Source: Eudorina sp. 2006-703-Eu-15 (Eukaryota; Chlorophyta; Chlorophyceae; Chlamydomonadales; Volvocaceae). Taken from it: a stretch of DNA of 64,000 bases. Below are positions 1 to 17,978 of the stretch, one piece after another. The notes beneath the pieces are model-generated. The model was given only the letters and a program-made list of their open reading frames with translations. It was not told where the DNA came from and searched no databases. The stretch lies in assembly GCA_003117195.1 (NCBI GenBank), contig BDSI01000182.1:1-64000 (forward strand). Reading direction: 5' to 3'. Numbering within the stretch: position 1 is the first letter of the stretch; each line of letters opens with the position of its first letter. The position numbers and the translations under genes are program-made.

Positions 1-510
<510 letters not shown>

Positions 511-523
511 CCCTCCGCTGCAG

Positions 524-3500
524 ATGCTGCCCGTGTACGGCATCACGCGCATCGGCCGCGCGGGTCTGCTGCAGGCGCTGATCAAGGCGGCGGTGCCCAG
601 TGCCGAGTACGGGCTGGAGCTGCCCCGGGCGGTGGTGATGGTGCATTGGGAGGGGTACGCCAGGGCCCTGTTCGCTATGCAGGTGGGGGGGCCGGGGCAA
701 GGGCGGGGCGGGGCGGGGCGGGGCGGGGGCAAGCGGGGGGGGGGGCGGGGCGGGCAGGAAGGGGACGGGTTTTAAGGGGGCCCCGGGTGGGTGTGCGGGG
801 TCAGGGCAGGCCTGGGGGAAGGGGCCCAATCCGCTCTGAAAGGGGAGACCGGCGGGTGGGGGAAGGCAGTGTGATGTAGGGTTGAATGGCTCGGGGCCGT
901 TACAGGTGGGCGCGAGGTGGGTTTGGGCATTGGGCGGCTAGCGCGTGACGGACCGGGGGCGGCGCAGCAGGCCCGGGGGAGCACCGCGCAGGGAGGCGTC
1001 GGGGCAGCGATGGGCGCTGAGAGCTGAGCGAGGAGGGTGCGAACTGCGGGAACGGCTCCGCCCCGCCCCGCCCCGCGAGCTCCCAGCGACTGCCCCTGAT
1101 CCCACCCCTGTATCCACCGTTAGGGCCCGCATTCGGATCACCACCCCACTGTTTGGTGCGTCAACGGCCGTGTCTCAAGGACGGCCGGTTCCTGCTCTGC
1201 CAGCTGTGCGCCGAGTACGGAGCTCCGAGTGCCGTACCGCACGTGCCGCGCCGCCTGCCCGGGCTGGGTGCGCCTGGGCTGTCTTTTAGAATAGAACTGT
1301 AGCCCTGCCCAGGTGCACTACGTGGCGGCCAGCCGCCGCCGGGCTCGACTGCGTTTCTCTGCCGGTGCTCTGCCATCCACAGCGGTGCTCTGAGTCGGAC
1401 CCTCTTTCGCTGCGGGTTGGTCGCTGCCCCTCTGTCCTGCGCCCAGGGCCTGGAGCACGTGCTCCTCATGGCCCTGTACGGCGTCTTCCTGTGGGCGGTC
1501 CGTACGGAACTCGATGACGTGACCCGTCCTCCGCCGCAGCTGCCGCCGCCCGACACCGCCTCCGACATCCCACCTCCGACCCAAGCGGACGCTGCCGAGG
1601 GCGGGGCCGGGGCCGGGGCCGGGGGCGGGGGCGGCGGCTGGCCGCTGCTCAACCCCCGTCTGGGGCTGCCTCTGCTGCTGGTCTTTTGGGCGGCGGCTGC
1701 CGGGCTGGTCCTGGAGGGCTGGCGGGCCCGGGTGAACGGCCTGGCCGCCTACCGCTCCCACCAGGCCAACTGGGTGCGGGTGACCAACGGGTGCCTCACC
1801 ATCGCGGCGGTGGCGGTGCTGCTCGCGGGCTCCAGGGCGGCTGGCGACGGCGAGGGGGGTGACGGCGCCTGGCGGCATGCGTTGCGGATGGCGCTTGCGA
1901 TGGGCAGCGTGCAGGTGCTGCTGCTGTGCTACCTGCTGCTGCTGTTCAGCAGTCTGTCGGACGGCATGGGCGGCCTGGTGCGCATGGTGGTGGCGGTGGT
2001 CAACAGCATGGGGTAAGGGACGGGTGGAGGCTGGAGGGGGGTTGCCGGGGAGGGGGGAGGCGGGGCACATGGGCGTTTGACGGGCCCTGTACGGACGTTG
2101 CGTAGTACGTACGGGCTGGACGTACAGCCGAGGACGGCCGGTTGGCCCATGTGGCCACATATCCGTGCTCGGAGCGGTTCAGAGGCTGTCCGCCCACCCA
2201 CCCCGGTGAGGTCCGACACCCCCTGTCCGCATCCCATGCGCGCCGTCATCTCTTTTCATTGCCGTACCTCCCCGAGGCGCGCGCCGCCTCTCTCTCTCCG
2301 TCGCCACATCTCGCAAGACCTAGTCCGTGGATGCTGCTGCTTTCCACCCCCCTCCCCCGCAGCATCAGCGCAGTTTGAATATGTCTACCAATTTCCCATA
2401 CCCCTCGCCCGCCCCCCAGTTTGAATATGTCTACCAATGCCCTATACTCCCTCCCCCGCCCCCGCCCTCCCGCCCCACCGTCCCTCCCTCCAGGTACTTT
2501 TTCCTGGTGCTGGCCCTGGTGTTGGGCGGCTTCCTGGCGGCCTCCCTGGTGCTCATGAACGCGTCCCTGCAGCTGACCCCCGTCGCCCTGCGGCTGTTCA
2601 CAGTGCTGCTGGGGGACTTCTCCAACGAGGACCTCAAGGTGGGGGGGTGGAGGGGCGGACGGACGGGCGGAACCCGCTGTGTTTGGATGGCGGTGCTGTG
2701 TGCACGCGCGTGTGTTTGGATGGGTGGGGGCGTTGAGGTATAGGAAACTGGTAGGCACAGTCAAACTGGGTGGGGGTGGTGGGTGGGGGTGTGTGGACGC
2801 TCCGCAGCAGACACGTGGACTCAAAAGCAACCCTAGCTGCCGTACCGTCGTCTGGCCGCTGAAGTCATCAGTACGGCGACACCCAAGTGCTCGCCAGCTG
2901 TCCGGAAGTGTAACCCAAGGCACCTTGACGTTGCCTTTCGGGCTTGCAAAACTCAACGCCCATGTTCCTACATTACACCCCCCCCCTCCCGCGCCTGCAC
3001 AAAACGGTCCCTACAACATGAGATCCGGAGCAGGTGAACCTTCCTGGACCCCTCTCACCTCGTTGCGAGCAGCGTTTGGAGACTCTGAGGGGGTCATCCA
3101 TTTCTTGATGACCCGCGCCCTGCGTGTCCCCGGTCAAATCAACAACCCATTCCTACCTGATCTGAGTACTGCAACTGGGTTGTTGCTTGTACGACCTCAG
3201 CACGCGTCGTTACCACACAGCTACTACAAGCACTTGGACCCCCTGCTCCTGCTGTCGGGGGGGCTCCACACACCCTCTGCAGGCGGTACTGGATGACGAC
3301 ACCTTCATCGTGCCGGCACTGAGCGTCGTGCTGATGTCGGCGTACGGCGTCCTCATCATCATCATCTTGGTCAACCTCCTCATCGCGATCATGTGAGTCG
3401 TACTCTCGTACACCTCCTGGGAAGCTGCTGGGCTCCACAGTGCTTCCGCCCGCTCACCTGGATGAGAGAGGGCTGTCGCACCTTCCGCCCACCGGCCGCC

Positions 3501-4113
3501 GCGTCACACCCTCTGAGATCCAGCTACGGCATACGGACGAATGTACCTGCCATATGGACGAATGTACTGCCATACAGAGGAATGTACGGCCATGCGGACG
3601 GACGGAAGTGATGGAAGCCGTTGTGCTCCATCTGTTCCTGATGGCTACCGCAACTGCGAATATGCCCAATCACCATCAACTCCCCGGCCCCGGATGAAGT
3701 CCCAACACCCACTGTTGTGGGTTCCCAAGTCATGTACACATTTGCATCTGGCTGCCCCCAGCATGTCCCGGATTCAAGACCGTAGGATTACGCGGCGCAG
3801 GCATGCCAGAGAGTGCGCGAGGATTCCCAACCGAGTGATTGGGATTCCCAACCGCCGCAGGACGGATGCGTACGCCAAGGTGCGCGCCTCTGAGGCGGCT
3901 GAGGTGGCGCGCAATCAGGCCTACATAATCAATGACCTGCAGCTGGCGCTCCCGCGGCGGGTGGCGGAGCGACTGGAGACGGCGCTGCTGGGGCCCTACC
4001 TGCACCTGCTCACCGTCACAGCGGTGGACGGCGCCGGTGTGATGCGGGCGGGAGAAACGGCGGGTGCTGCCGCCGCGTCGGGGGCCCGCCCAGCCGTGGC
4101 CGCACGGCCGTGA
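524..4113 (+). CDS. TRP-like cation channel, 3' part (5' end outside window)
   Basis: Predicted multi-pass cation channel of the transient receptor potential class, in a membrane. Exons: 524-682, 1313-1384, 1447-2012, 2494-2638, 3283-3392, 3861-4113; reading phase agrees at every junction. The 1447 exon encodes several hydrophobic segments (ALYGVFLWAV, LPLLLVFWAAAAGLVLEGW, AIAAVAVLLAG-like, VLLLCYLLLLFSS). The 2494 exon encodes an S5-like helix (FFLVLALVLGGFLAASLVLM) followed by the pore-helix motif LRLFTVLLGDFS. The 3283 exon encodes the S6 helix, ending NLLIAIM; the split Met codon leads into TDAYAKVR, matching the TRP-family pattern 'NLLIAMM(S/T)D.Y..V'. The C-terminal tail is short (about 80 residues) and partly helical, with no ankyrin repeats seen here. 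The second exon's donor (after 1384) is chosen because an in-frame stop follows; it is the weakest junction. TRP assignment is from the S6 and pore pattern; the ligand or stimulus cannot be inferred. Confidence 0.8.
2371..2400 (+). repeat. Intron-resident repeat, copy 1 (sense)
   Basis: Core at 2383-2400, one mismatch to the family consensus GTCTACCAATTTCCTATA, preceded by CAGCGCAGTTTGAATAT. It lies in the 2013-2493 intron of the TRP-like gene, in the gene's sense orientation, near the 3' splice site. Confidence 0.85.
2417..2446 (+). repeat. Intron-resident repeat, copy 2 (sense, tandem with copy 1)
   Basis: Core at 2429-2446, two mismatches to consensus, again preceded by CAGTTTGAATAT. It repeats copy 1 after 46 bp, and its core ends 47 nt before the exon at 2494. 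The pair looks like a local duplication of the element's end. Confidence 0.85.
2736..2766 (-). repeat. Intron-resident repeat, copy 3 (antisense)
   Basis: Core at 2739-2756 on the minus strand, two mismatches to consensus, in the 2639-3282 intron. It is antisense to the gene and sits about 100 nt from the 5' splice site, mirroring the sense copies near 3' splice sites. Confidence 0.75.
3529..3605 (+). repeat. Degenerate ~20-bp tandem repeat, GTAC-rich
   Basis: About four imperfect units resembling GGACGAATGTACTGCCATA lie in the last intron (3393-3860) of the TRP-like gene. Close to the following acceptor, the 11-mer ATTCCCAACCG is also duplicated (3824-3858). Confidence 0.7.
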
Positions 4114-4500
4114 GCTGTCGGCCTGGAGAGCTGTTGACTTGCCTGTCGTTGGGCAAGGCGCTTGCACAGACATGTGCAAGGTGAAGATGGACACAGCGAA
4201 GAACAAGCTGCGTACGATTAATGAGACTTCACGGTGAGTGCGAGTCTTTCACGCGACTTGCTGTGGGGTTTCTGTCGAAACGGGCTACGGTATCCTACAG
4301 CAGTCGGCACAGGAGGAGTCTCGGTTTTTCGTCCTGTAGATACTTGCTTCTGCAATCTTACGGCTCGGGCGATGGCGCACTAAAGAAGAATCCCAGTAGT
4401 ACGTACCGCTGCACATATCTCCACTCGTCCTTAGCGCTTTTGCTTTTCATGAATTCAAACTGATGTTTGACAATGGTTACACCTGTATTTGTATTTGTAT
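4114..4500. other. Intergenic, TRP-like 3' region to TIR gene start
   Basis: Contains the 3' UTR of the TRP-like gene and the presumed promoter and 5' UTR of the TIR gene. It is less GC-rich than the coding flanks. No TGTAA signal, TATA box or RNA gene was seen. Confidence 0.4.
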
Positions 4501-5824
4501 ATGAAGCCTCCGGAGTTCCTGGCAGTGTTACTTGTTGTTTTCGCCGCCACATCAGTCGTAAGCGGCAGTGTGACCTTTGGATCAGATTGTACTGATATTA
4601 CATCCAAGGCGGAAGATTGGACCCCTTCGGTTCCGACCTTGCACTGCTGGGACGCATTCCTTAGTTATCGCCGTTGCGATGTGTGCAGCGAAGCGTCTTA
4701 CCTTCATTCCCAGTTCTTGAAGAAAGGAGTGACTTCGTTCCTCTATCAGCACCATAGGTAGGGTAAATTTCGGTTTCGAGCGCAACCGCCGCACGACCCA
4801 GTGCAGGAAACCCCATGAGAACACCTTGCACCTCGCTCTCTCCCAGGGCACCAACGTCACAACTTTATCGGGCTGTGGCGGATAGTCGGGTGTTGCTCTT
4901 GCTGCTGAGCGAGAGCGCCCTGCAGAGCCAATGGACTAACCTTGAGCTCAGCACCGCAATCCAGTAAGAAGTAGCTCAGCATCAAGAGACATGACATGCC
5001 TAGGGCCTAAAATCGTCGTACACCTCTGTCCTACAGGTACGGCATGGACATCTGCGTCGTCCTTCCAGCCGCCAACCGGTAGGTGCTGTCGCTGTCGGCC
5101 GCTTGGCGCCCCACTTGCGCGGCGGGGTGGGCCAGGGGTGCACCGGGCTGCAGTTGCATCACATCGGGAACATGGGTGTTGGTGTGCAATGCCCGCGCCC
5201 TTGGCTTGTTGCTTGCAAGGAGTACCTCAATCCCAAGCAGATAAGACTCCTGGCCTCCCCCCGTCCATACACATGCACCTCATTCCCCGCCCCGCCCTCC
5301 CGCGTGAACGCCCCCGTGTTGTGTGCAGACGTAGCGGACCACCAGTGCATGACCAGCAGGGCCAGGACCACTGGGCTGCGGTGGGCTGCGGGGCCGACGG
5401 CACTAGCACCCGCAGTAGCACCAGCAGTACCAGCAATAGCAGGAGCAATACCAGCAACATTAGCAGCAGCTCCAGAGCTGCACGGGGCCTCATGTTGGTA
5501 CAGCCCTCGCGCGCACCCAAATGGGAGCCATCAGCCAGGCTGCGGGAGCGCGCCATCACCATTCCGGGTCCTGGTGACAGCGCCGAAGCTGACGGGTGCG
5601 GCCCCCGCCGACTCCTGTTGGTGCACGGGCCCCACAGGGCCGCCAGCGTGCGCGTGTTGGCTGCCCGACAACTGCTAGCTGAGGGACTACAAGCTTGCGG
5701 GGGAGGTGGAAGGGAGGTGCCGGGGCAGCATCCAGGGCGCTGCTTGGGCCCAGGCGCGGGCCCTGGGGGATTCAGCCTGCCCTGGGATCTGATGGACTCC
5801 TGTCCCGCTTTCTTTGTTCAGTGA
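4501..5824 (+). CDS. TIR-domain protein with N-terminal signal-like segment
   Basis: Exons 4501-4757, 4847-4963, 5037-5078, 5329-5824 (about 303 aa), all phase-consistent. An alternative in-frame ATG lies at 4489. Residues ~5-22 are hydrophobic (FLAVLLVVFAATSVVSG), like a signal peptide or anchor. The TIR domain runs from about residue 44: WDAFLSYRR (box 1), a helix ending LKKGVTSFL, then DSRVLLLLLSESALQSQW, TNLELSTAIQYG and the strand MDICVVLPA. The W-x-x-x-E spacing in QWTNLEL matches that of NAD-cleaving TIR domains such as SARM1, where the Glu is catalytic. After the TIR comes a Ser/Thr/Asn-rich linker and a tail with no recognised domain. TIR proteins act in NAD+ cleavage and innate-type signalling; NADase activity here is inference. 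The signal-like N-terminus is odd for a cytosolic domain: the true start could be a missed upstream exon. Confidence 0.72.
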
Positions 5825-6950
5825 CCGGCGGAAGGCGCAGCGGACGGGACACAGGGAGTGAGGTGTCAGCTTGTGAGCACCATCCGGGCAAGAGGGGACA
5901 TGCGAGGGGGAAACAGGCTAGGTGGGTCGGTTATTCCCCAACCTAACTACCTGGGGATAAGCAGATTAGCAGCAGCAGCCAGGTGGAGCTGTTGCGCTGA
6001 CGGGCGTTGCAGGGATGGAAATGATGGAAATGGGTGGGAGGAGCTGGGACACACAAGAGTTTCGTGTTTTGGTGATCGGACCGCTGACCCAGATCGGGAT
6101 GTGTTTACTTGCTGCGACTGAAGGTGGTCTTTTTTATTTATATAAAAGGCGATTACTTGGTGTGTGTTTTGGTTCAAAGTCTTGGGTCGCTCCCGCGAGT
6201 TGGGCGTCGAGGTTTGACACCTGTGGAACAACGGGCGCTGGAGCGGGCTTATAGTTAAAACCCTCGATATGCTTAGTTTGGACGCCTGGCGTGCGTTGCG
6301 TGGTTGTGTGATGATTTATATTGCAATGCATGCATACATGCATGCTCGTATGGGGCGGCGTGTTGCTTCATTCCGTGGGGCTCTGTGAATGGCAGCGGTA
6401 CGGCACTGAACGGTACTGCACGCTGCACCTGTACTTGGACGGCATAGGGCCGTTTGTCACCTCTCCAATGGTTTGGTTGTGAGCTCGGGCCATCAATGCG
6501 TGCGCATCAATGGCGGTTCGCGCATATGCCGGTTTCGGAGCGCTTCCAGAGTGCTGATTGCGTAGTAGGCTGTATTATGCTTACATCTTGAAAGGAAGAG
6601 GGGATGTGGATTCCGTCCTTTCGGTGTGTTCGGTGCCCTTTCTGTCCTTCCGGTGTGTTCGGTGCCCCTTGTTGAGTGGTGATAGCCCTGCCGGCTACCA
6701 CTCCCAGGTGCGGGGAGTCAACTGCAAGGGTCTCGCGACCTTTCTCTTGGATGCTTTTATGTGTCTTTGACTGTTTTCACTTGCATCGAGCTGCAGCAGC
6801 CAAGGTCCCAATACTGAACGCGCAGCAGCAGCGAGTCCGTCAAACCGATGCACCTCCCCTCGCCCCACGCCAGACCACCCTGGCGCCTGCACAGCTGCAC
6901 TGCACCGCTCGTCACCCGGGGGCCTCTGACTCTGACTCTGACTCCTCATG
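5825..6950. other. Convergent 3' regions between TIR and sulfotransferase genes
   Basis: Presumed 3' UTRs of two convergent genes. It contains a ~30-bp direct repeat around the shared sequence TTCGGTGTGTTCGGTGCCC-like at 6618-6668 and a few GTAC-rich spots. No further gene is evident. Confidence 0.5.
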
Positions 6951-10052
<3,102 letters not shown>

Positions 10053-11159
10053 AACGGATTTATCCGGTGCATGAACTAAGGAGTCGCAGCCTTATTTGTG
10101 GGCAGCAAGATGCAGAACAGCACAAGACTTAATAGGAGAATAAAAATTATGTCTGAACAACGTTGACGAACCCCATGTACGGCAGTCAGCTTTGTCTTGG
10201 GTTCATTGTGCGAAGGATGTACTCGTCGAGAACATTATATAATTTCCATTAATGTTTCGATTGTTACACATCTAAACCTAACCGCAACGGCTCGCTGTAC
10301 GTAAAGAGTCCGAGCAAGGTCGTACACAGGGCGCGTACGTACATCCGCAACGCCACTGGGCCTTCTTGCCCAGCGGTATCGAGTTGTGTATGTCCTCAAA
10401 TGTCATCGTAACCCTCAAGTTGCAGCCAAGTAGGGCAGGGAGGCTGTGCCCCGTCCCTCCCAGATTTTCTCCCTGCCCTCCCTGTCGGATATGAAGATCA
10501 AGACCGCTGCCTCCGCTACTACTGATGTCCTGCACGCGACCGCACCGGAAATATGGCAGCAGCCATAATGAAGTGCACCGATGGGTAAACACACAAGCTC
10601 TGCGAGCCCAGCGATTGCCTTGCTTGCCTGGCGAACCGGGCAGGTCGCGGGTTCCTTTAGGGCGGCTTCAGGGCAGGACCCGGCATCGGAAATGAATGCA
10701 TGCACCTTGAGAGGCATATGGGTACCTGGCTAACTGACCGCAACCCCGTCATCGCCACATGACCCCAGAAGTGGCGATGGGTCGATGGGCGCCAACCTGC
10801 CTACGCCATTTTCACTGCCTACGCAATCAACACATGTAGCAACGCGACTCAAAACATGCGACCAGCCACAGTATGTATGCAGCACTGCCACCATGACGGC
10901 GACCGACTGGGACTCTCGGAGCGGCGCACCCAAAGTCTCCCATCCCGTGGTTGCCGCTGCGCATCCCTTTCCCCCGCCGGGAGGGGGGGAGGCCTTACCC
11001 CGACCCCAGAGACCCCGCGAAAGCCGAAACCCGCCTCTCATGTCGCCGCCTGGAGACGAGGGTTGTCCCAAACGCCAATCAACCAAGTCACAGCTGTAAC
11101 ATGTGGAGCCCATGCAACAGGGGATCCCCCGCGATGACGGACGGCGGTGGAAGGGCCCC
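10053..11159. other. Intergenic between membrane-protein 3' end and sulfotransferase start
   Basis: Upstream region of the sulfotransferase (10053 onward) is relatively AT-rich around 10080-10280 and probably holds its promoter. The rest should be 3' UTR of the gene ending at 11160. Short open frames here have no protein-like features. Confidence 0.4.
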
Positions 11160-13846
11160 TCACGGCGGTGGGAGGGTCCCTGGGAGCACCTCCTCCTCGG
11201 CCACCGCCAACCCCGGCTGCAGCCACCTGCGCAGCTCCATCAGGTGGGCCACCTGCCTCCGGCTCAGCCCGTGGCGCCCCACGCCCCCTCGCGACACCAG
11301 GCGCCACATGGCTTGGCCCCCGCTGCAGCTGGACAGCCGGCCGCAGTGCTGGTCCCCTCCAAACACCTCCTCGGGGGAGGCGCCCGGCCGCAACGGGAAG
11401 TCCACCGCGGCCTGTGAGCACACGGCCACCCAGGTGCAGGATGACAATAGTTGCGGCATGGCCCACGTGTAAGGCGGCGGACGTCCAGGCCAAGCAAGGC
11501 GTGTACGAACAACCCGCGGACGTGTCATAGAGACGTACTGATATCGTATATCCGTAAAACGGCAAAAGCTGCATCGGTGATGTACGAGGTCGCCGGCCGT
11601 GCGGCTGGCATGACCTGGGCTGCGGGGCCCCCATTCCCAAACCAAATAATATCAAACCCAGCCCCAAACCCCTAGAACTGGAACCTCTGCTGCAGGGACG
11701 AACCAGGACCGGCTCACCTCGTTGCCGCTCTTGCCTCCGGGGCTCTGCACCTGCTCCTGAGAGCGTGGGGGCGCGCAGGCAGCTGCCAGAATCTGACGCA
11801 CGTAGGCGGCGCGGTGCCGTACGAGCGCCTCGTACGTGACGCAGAAGCTCAGGAACCCTGCCGCGTGCGCCCGGCGGGCTTGGTCCGTGGTGTTGACCAC
11901 CTGTTTTGGCACATGGCAAGGTGTGGCATGCCTGGGATCACGTTTTACATATTATTAGTCTTGCCGCCAGTTCACAACCACTACACCCAGCCACCCAGCC
12001 AGCCACCTCGGCCATCCGCGCACTGACCCACGCACCCAGCCACCCACCTTGATGGCGTGCACCGCCAGGTGGCCGCACCGCCACACCACGTGGGCGGGTA
12101 CGGCAGGTTCCGCGTCCCGCAGGACCTGGGTGTCCGCCAGCTCCCTCCACCGGGGGCCGCCCAGCAGCCACTGCGCCGCGTACAGCAGCGGGTCCAGCCC
12201 CAGTGCGCAGGCCAGCCCCAGCCACGGGTGGCGGGAGATGTACGGCCGGAAAGCCACCGCCATGGAGCCCAGGGTGGGCAGGAAGGAGCGGTACATCATG
12301 GCCGACCGGGCCCCGGGCAGGGCCCGCAGCACGGCCGCGATGTCACCTGCCTAGCAGCGGGGGCGACCGAAACGAAACCAAACATGTTGGTGACCCGGCA
12401 AGATCCTCCGCGGGGTGCAATGCGACGCGATGTACTGGAGCGCGCTGTCATTTCTAGCAGCAGCAGCAGCCGCAACAGCGACTAGGAGTCCGGTACCGCC
12501 AGTGCAGCAGTAGCAGCCTGGAGGCGCTGCCGGCAGCAGCAAAATCACTGTGACCGGCCCCGCATACCGTACTCTGGCAGAGTGGCGTCGCGCTGTCTGT
12601 CTGTCTGTCTGTCTGTGACCAGGCGGACCGGCGGAGATGCCGCACACACCTCCTTGGGGTCCTGGATCTCTTATCTAAAATCACCTCCCTGCCGTGCCCT
12701 GTGCTCTCGCGCGTTGCTGCTAGCCGCGGCGAAACACACACGGTGAAGGGCGAAGAGGCGATCAGGGTGGATCCCCTGGAGCAGATCTCCCGGCCTCCCG
12801 TGCGTCGGCCCGACCAGAGGATCCAGGGCTGGCTCCCGCTCACCAGTCGAGATCGCGCCTTCACCGCCAGCAACCGAAAGCCCGGAGTGGCCCTCTGGGC
12901 CCAATGGAGCAGAAACACGCTGGCCGCCCACACCAGCTGCGGGGCGGCCCGGGCACCCACGTCGGCGTGCTCCGGTACCGGAATGTAGAGCGGCGCGAAC
13001 AGGTCTGGCTCGGACGGGCTGTGGGGGCGGCCGCCAGCCCGCAAATGCGTGTGCAGGTGGGGGAGGTGCAGGTGGTGGAGGCGCGGGTTTCGGGTTTAGG
13101 GCAGGTAGGGACGGAGATGGATGTGGACGTGGTTACCGTACATCGCATGGGCCAGGGCCACCAGGGCTTTGACGCCCACCGGAGGTCGGACGGGCGCACA
13201 TCGCGGGTCATGCCCCCGCATCACGAAGCGATACGGCGGTACACACGACAGCGCACCGTATTCCCAGGAGAGGACGCGGCTTGCGGGTGACGGCCATTCC
13301 AACAGTCGCAACAGGAGCTGCGCCGAGCGCCCACCAAGTCCGCCAGACCGCCTCACCCCCCTCTCTGTGCCACGCATCGGTTCCCCAATCCTTACCCCCC
13401 TCATCATGATATCCCCCTCATCATCCCCCGGAGCTCCGCCGCACATACACACACCTGCAGACCCCCTGGAACTGCGACAGCGCCGCGCTTAGCAGGTTTG
13501 ATCCACACCTCCCTGCGAATGCCGTACATACCACGTGGGTGTCACGACCCACGCAGGTGTGCAAGTGCTTGACCGGCCCATGTGCGATTCAAGATCCCGC
13601 GCCGGGTGATGCTACCAGGGTTGACAGAATCGGCAGCACAGCACCACCGAAGCACACTCACCCGTGTTGAACAGCATCAGCAACTTCCCAAAGTCGACCC
13701 GGGGAGCCAGTTCCTGTGCCAGCTGTACAGCCCGGGCAAAGGAAACGCAATACACACGCCCGGCGCGTCGTCGCTGAGTTTCAAAGAACAGGGCCCCCTG
13801 GTCCGCATAACTGGCAGCGGATGGCAGCTCCACCAACACGACACAA
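11160..13846 (-). CDS. Unidentified multi-pass membrane protein (5' end not resolved)
   Basis: Minus-strand exons with agreeing phases: 13846-13662, 13004-12865, 12775-12742 (a 34-nt microexon), 12346-12048, 11900-11718, 11411-11160. The first resolved exon begins inside a codon (two nucleotides must come from an upstream exon) and encodes VVLVELPSAASYADQGALFF. Later exons encode hydrophobic stretches: APQLVWAASVFLLHWAQ, FLPTLGSMAVAFRPYI, LGLACALGLDPLLYAAQWLL and AAGFLSFCVTYEALVRHRA. The C-terminal exon is soluble and Arg/Leu-rich (SRRQVAHLMELRRWLQPG). I do not recognise the family. N-terminal membrane parts of algal nucleotide cyclases or sensors look similar, but no catalytic domain is present. 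The gene is tandem with the phosphatase gene upstream. Confidence 0.6.
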
Positions 13847-13969
13847 CTGTGGTAAGCGAGGGGGCATTTGGGAAAGACAATGTCCTTACAAAAGGCGTGG
13901 AAGGATGGTGTCGCTTCCCGTGGCGTGTTTCGTACCAACTTTTCGCGGATATGCAGTACGGCGTCAGAC

Positions 13970-14183
13970 GTTCCGCGCGCTCCCGGACCAGCAGAAGCTC
14001 TCTGATGTCGACGCTTTTGAGTCCCTGCCATGGATGAAAGTCATCAAGACAGGCGAAATGGCTCGTTCGCTGCGCTTGGCTGTGACCAAGGAGTTCGACA
14101 TCGATGGCACCCTCGCACGCTCGGCGAACTTGATCAGTATCGCTGACAATCCTGCTGAACTTCATTTCAATGCCATTATATGA
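13970..14183 (+). CDS. Possible unidentified coding exon or gene fragment
   Basis: On the plus strand an open frame ending at 14183 reads like natural protein with GC-rich third positions (QQKLSDVDAFESLPWMKV, VTKEFDIDGTLARSANLIS). No upstream exon or start could be fixed, and the opposite strand should hold the 5' end of the membrane-protein gene. It may be a gene remnant, a mobile-element fragment or a small gene. Not recognised. Confidence 0.3.
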
Positions 14184-15060
14184 ATCTTGAAAGAACCAAA
14201 GCAAAGCATGTTTCCATTGGTTTCATTGCCGGGACAGTTTTCGGTCAGCTATGATATGTATGGTCGGGACAACAAATCCAGCATGCTGGACCAATCCATG
14301 GCTTAACGCAACGCAGAAGAACATGGCTTGTCGCAGTGTGTGCCGTACGTGTAAACATGACCGAACTGCGGCACCGTCGTGACAGCCTGCGCATGACGAT
14401 GCGTGCGGGACCATGGGGAGCGTATGAGGTACCTCTGCGACAGTCACATGAATATTAGGGATCAAGTCCGATTGTTATCTCCCATGTGCAAGGGGGGAAG
14501 AAAGGTTCACGCCCTCACAGCCCTCACAGCCCGAACTGGTCCGAACTGGTCCGAAAGCTCAGCTGCGCGGCAGGGACTCCAACACAGCCCCACTGCACGT
14601 GACCGTTACCGCTACGGCCCCGCTCAAACCACGAGGTCCGAGCTGAGCCAAGTTCTTGATTTCGACCAAGCAGTCAACACCCAGTCGCCCTTTCGTCGAC
14701 GGCCTGCCATACGATACCGAATGTGCAGAGCCGGAAAGTAGAAACCGAGTCACAAGGTATTATAATAGAAACCTAGTCACAGGATGCATCGCAGGAATGC
14801 CGGCCGCTCCTAATGCACTGAGGGGAATCACCCGCACGTCCACATCGAAGACGAAGACGCACTTCACATAAACCACACGGCAACTTCACGCCCTGAGCCG
14901 CCCCGCCCCTTCGCTTGTCCATTCAAACACCACCACACACACACACCATCACCTTCCTCATCCTCAACTGCCGCGCGCCTTCATTCCCCGTTCACCCCCT
15001 CACCCCCTCCATTCCGCCCGCCATCACTGCCATCCGCCTTCAGCGGTCCCCGCTCGGCCG
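14184..15060. other. Intergenic, 3' of phosphatase gene
   Basis: Holds the 3' UTR of the minus-strand phosphatase gene and possibly the promoter of the membrane-protein gene. It contains small direct repeats (GTCCGAACTG at about 14536-14555, CCCTCACAG doublet) and nothing gene-like. Confidence 0.4.
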
Positions 15061-17870
<2,810 letters not shown>

Positions 17871-17978
17871 GAAGATGGGTACGTTTAAACTGCTAAAGAC
17901 GAAAGCGAGCAGCTTAATTGCTGGTCCCCCTTGTAACGATTGCTTCCTAAAGACAAAACCCACTGCAGCCCGGCGCAT

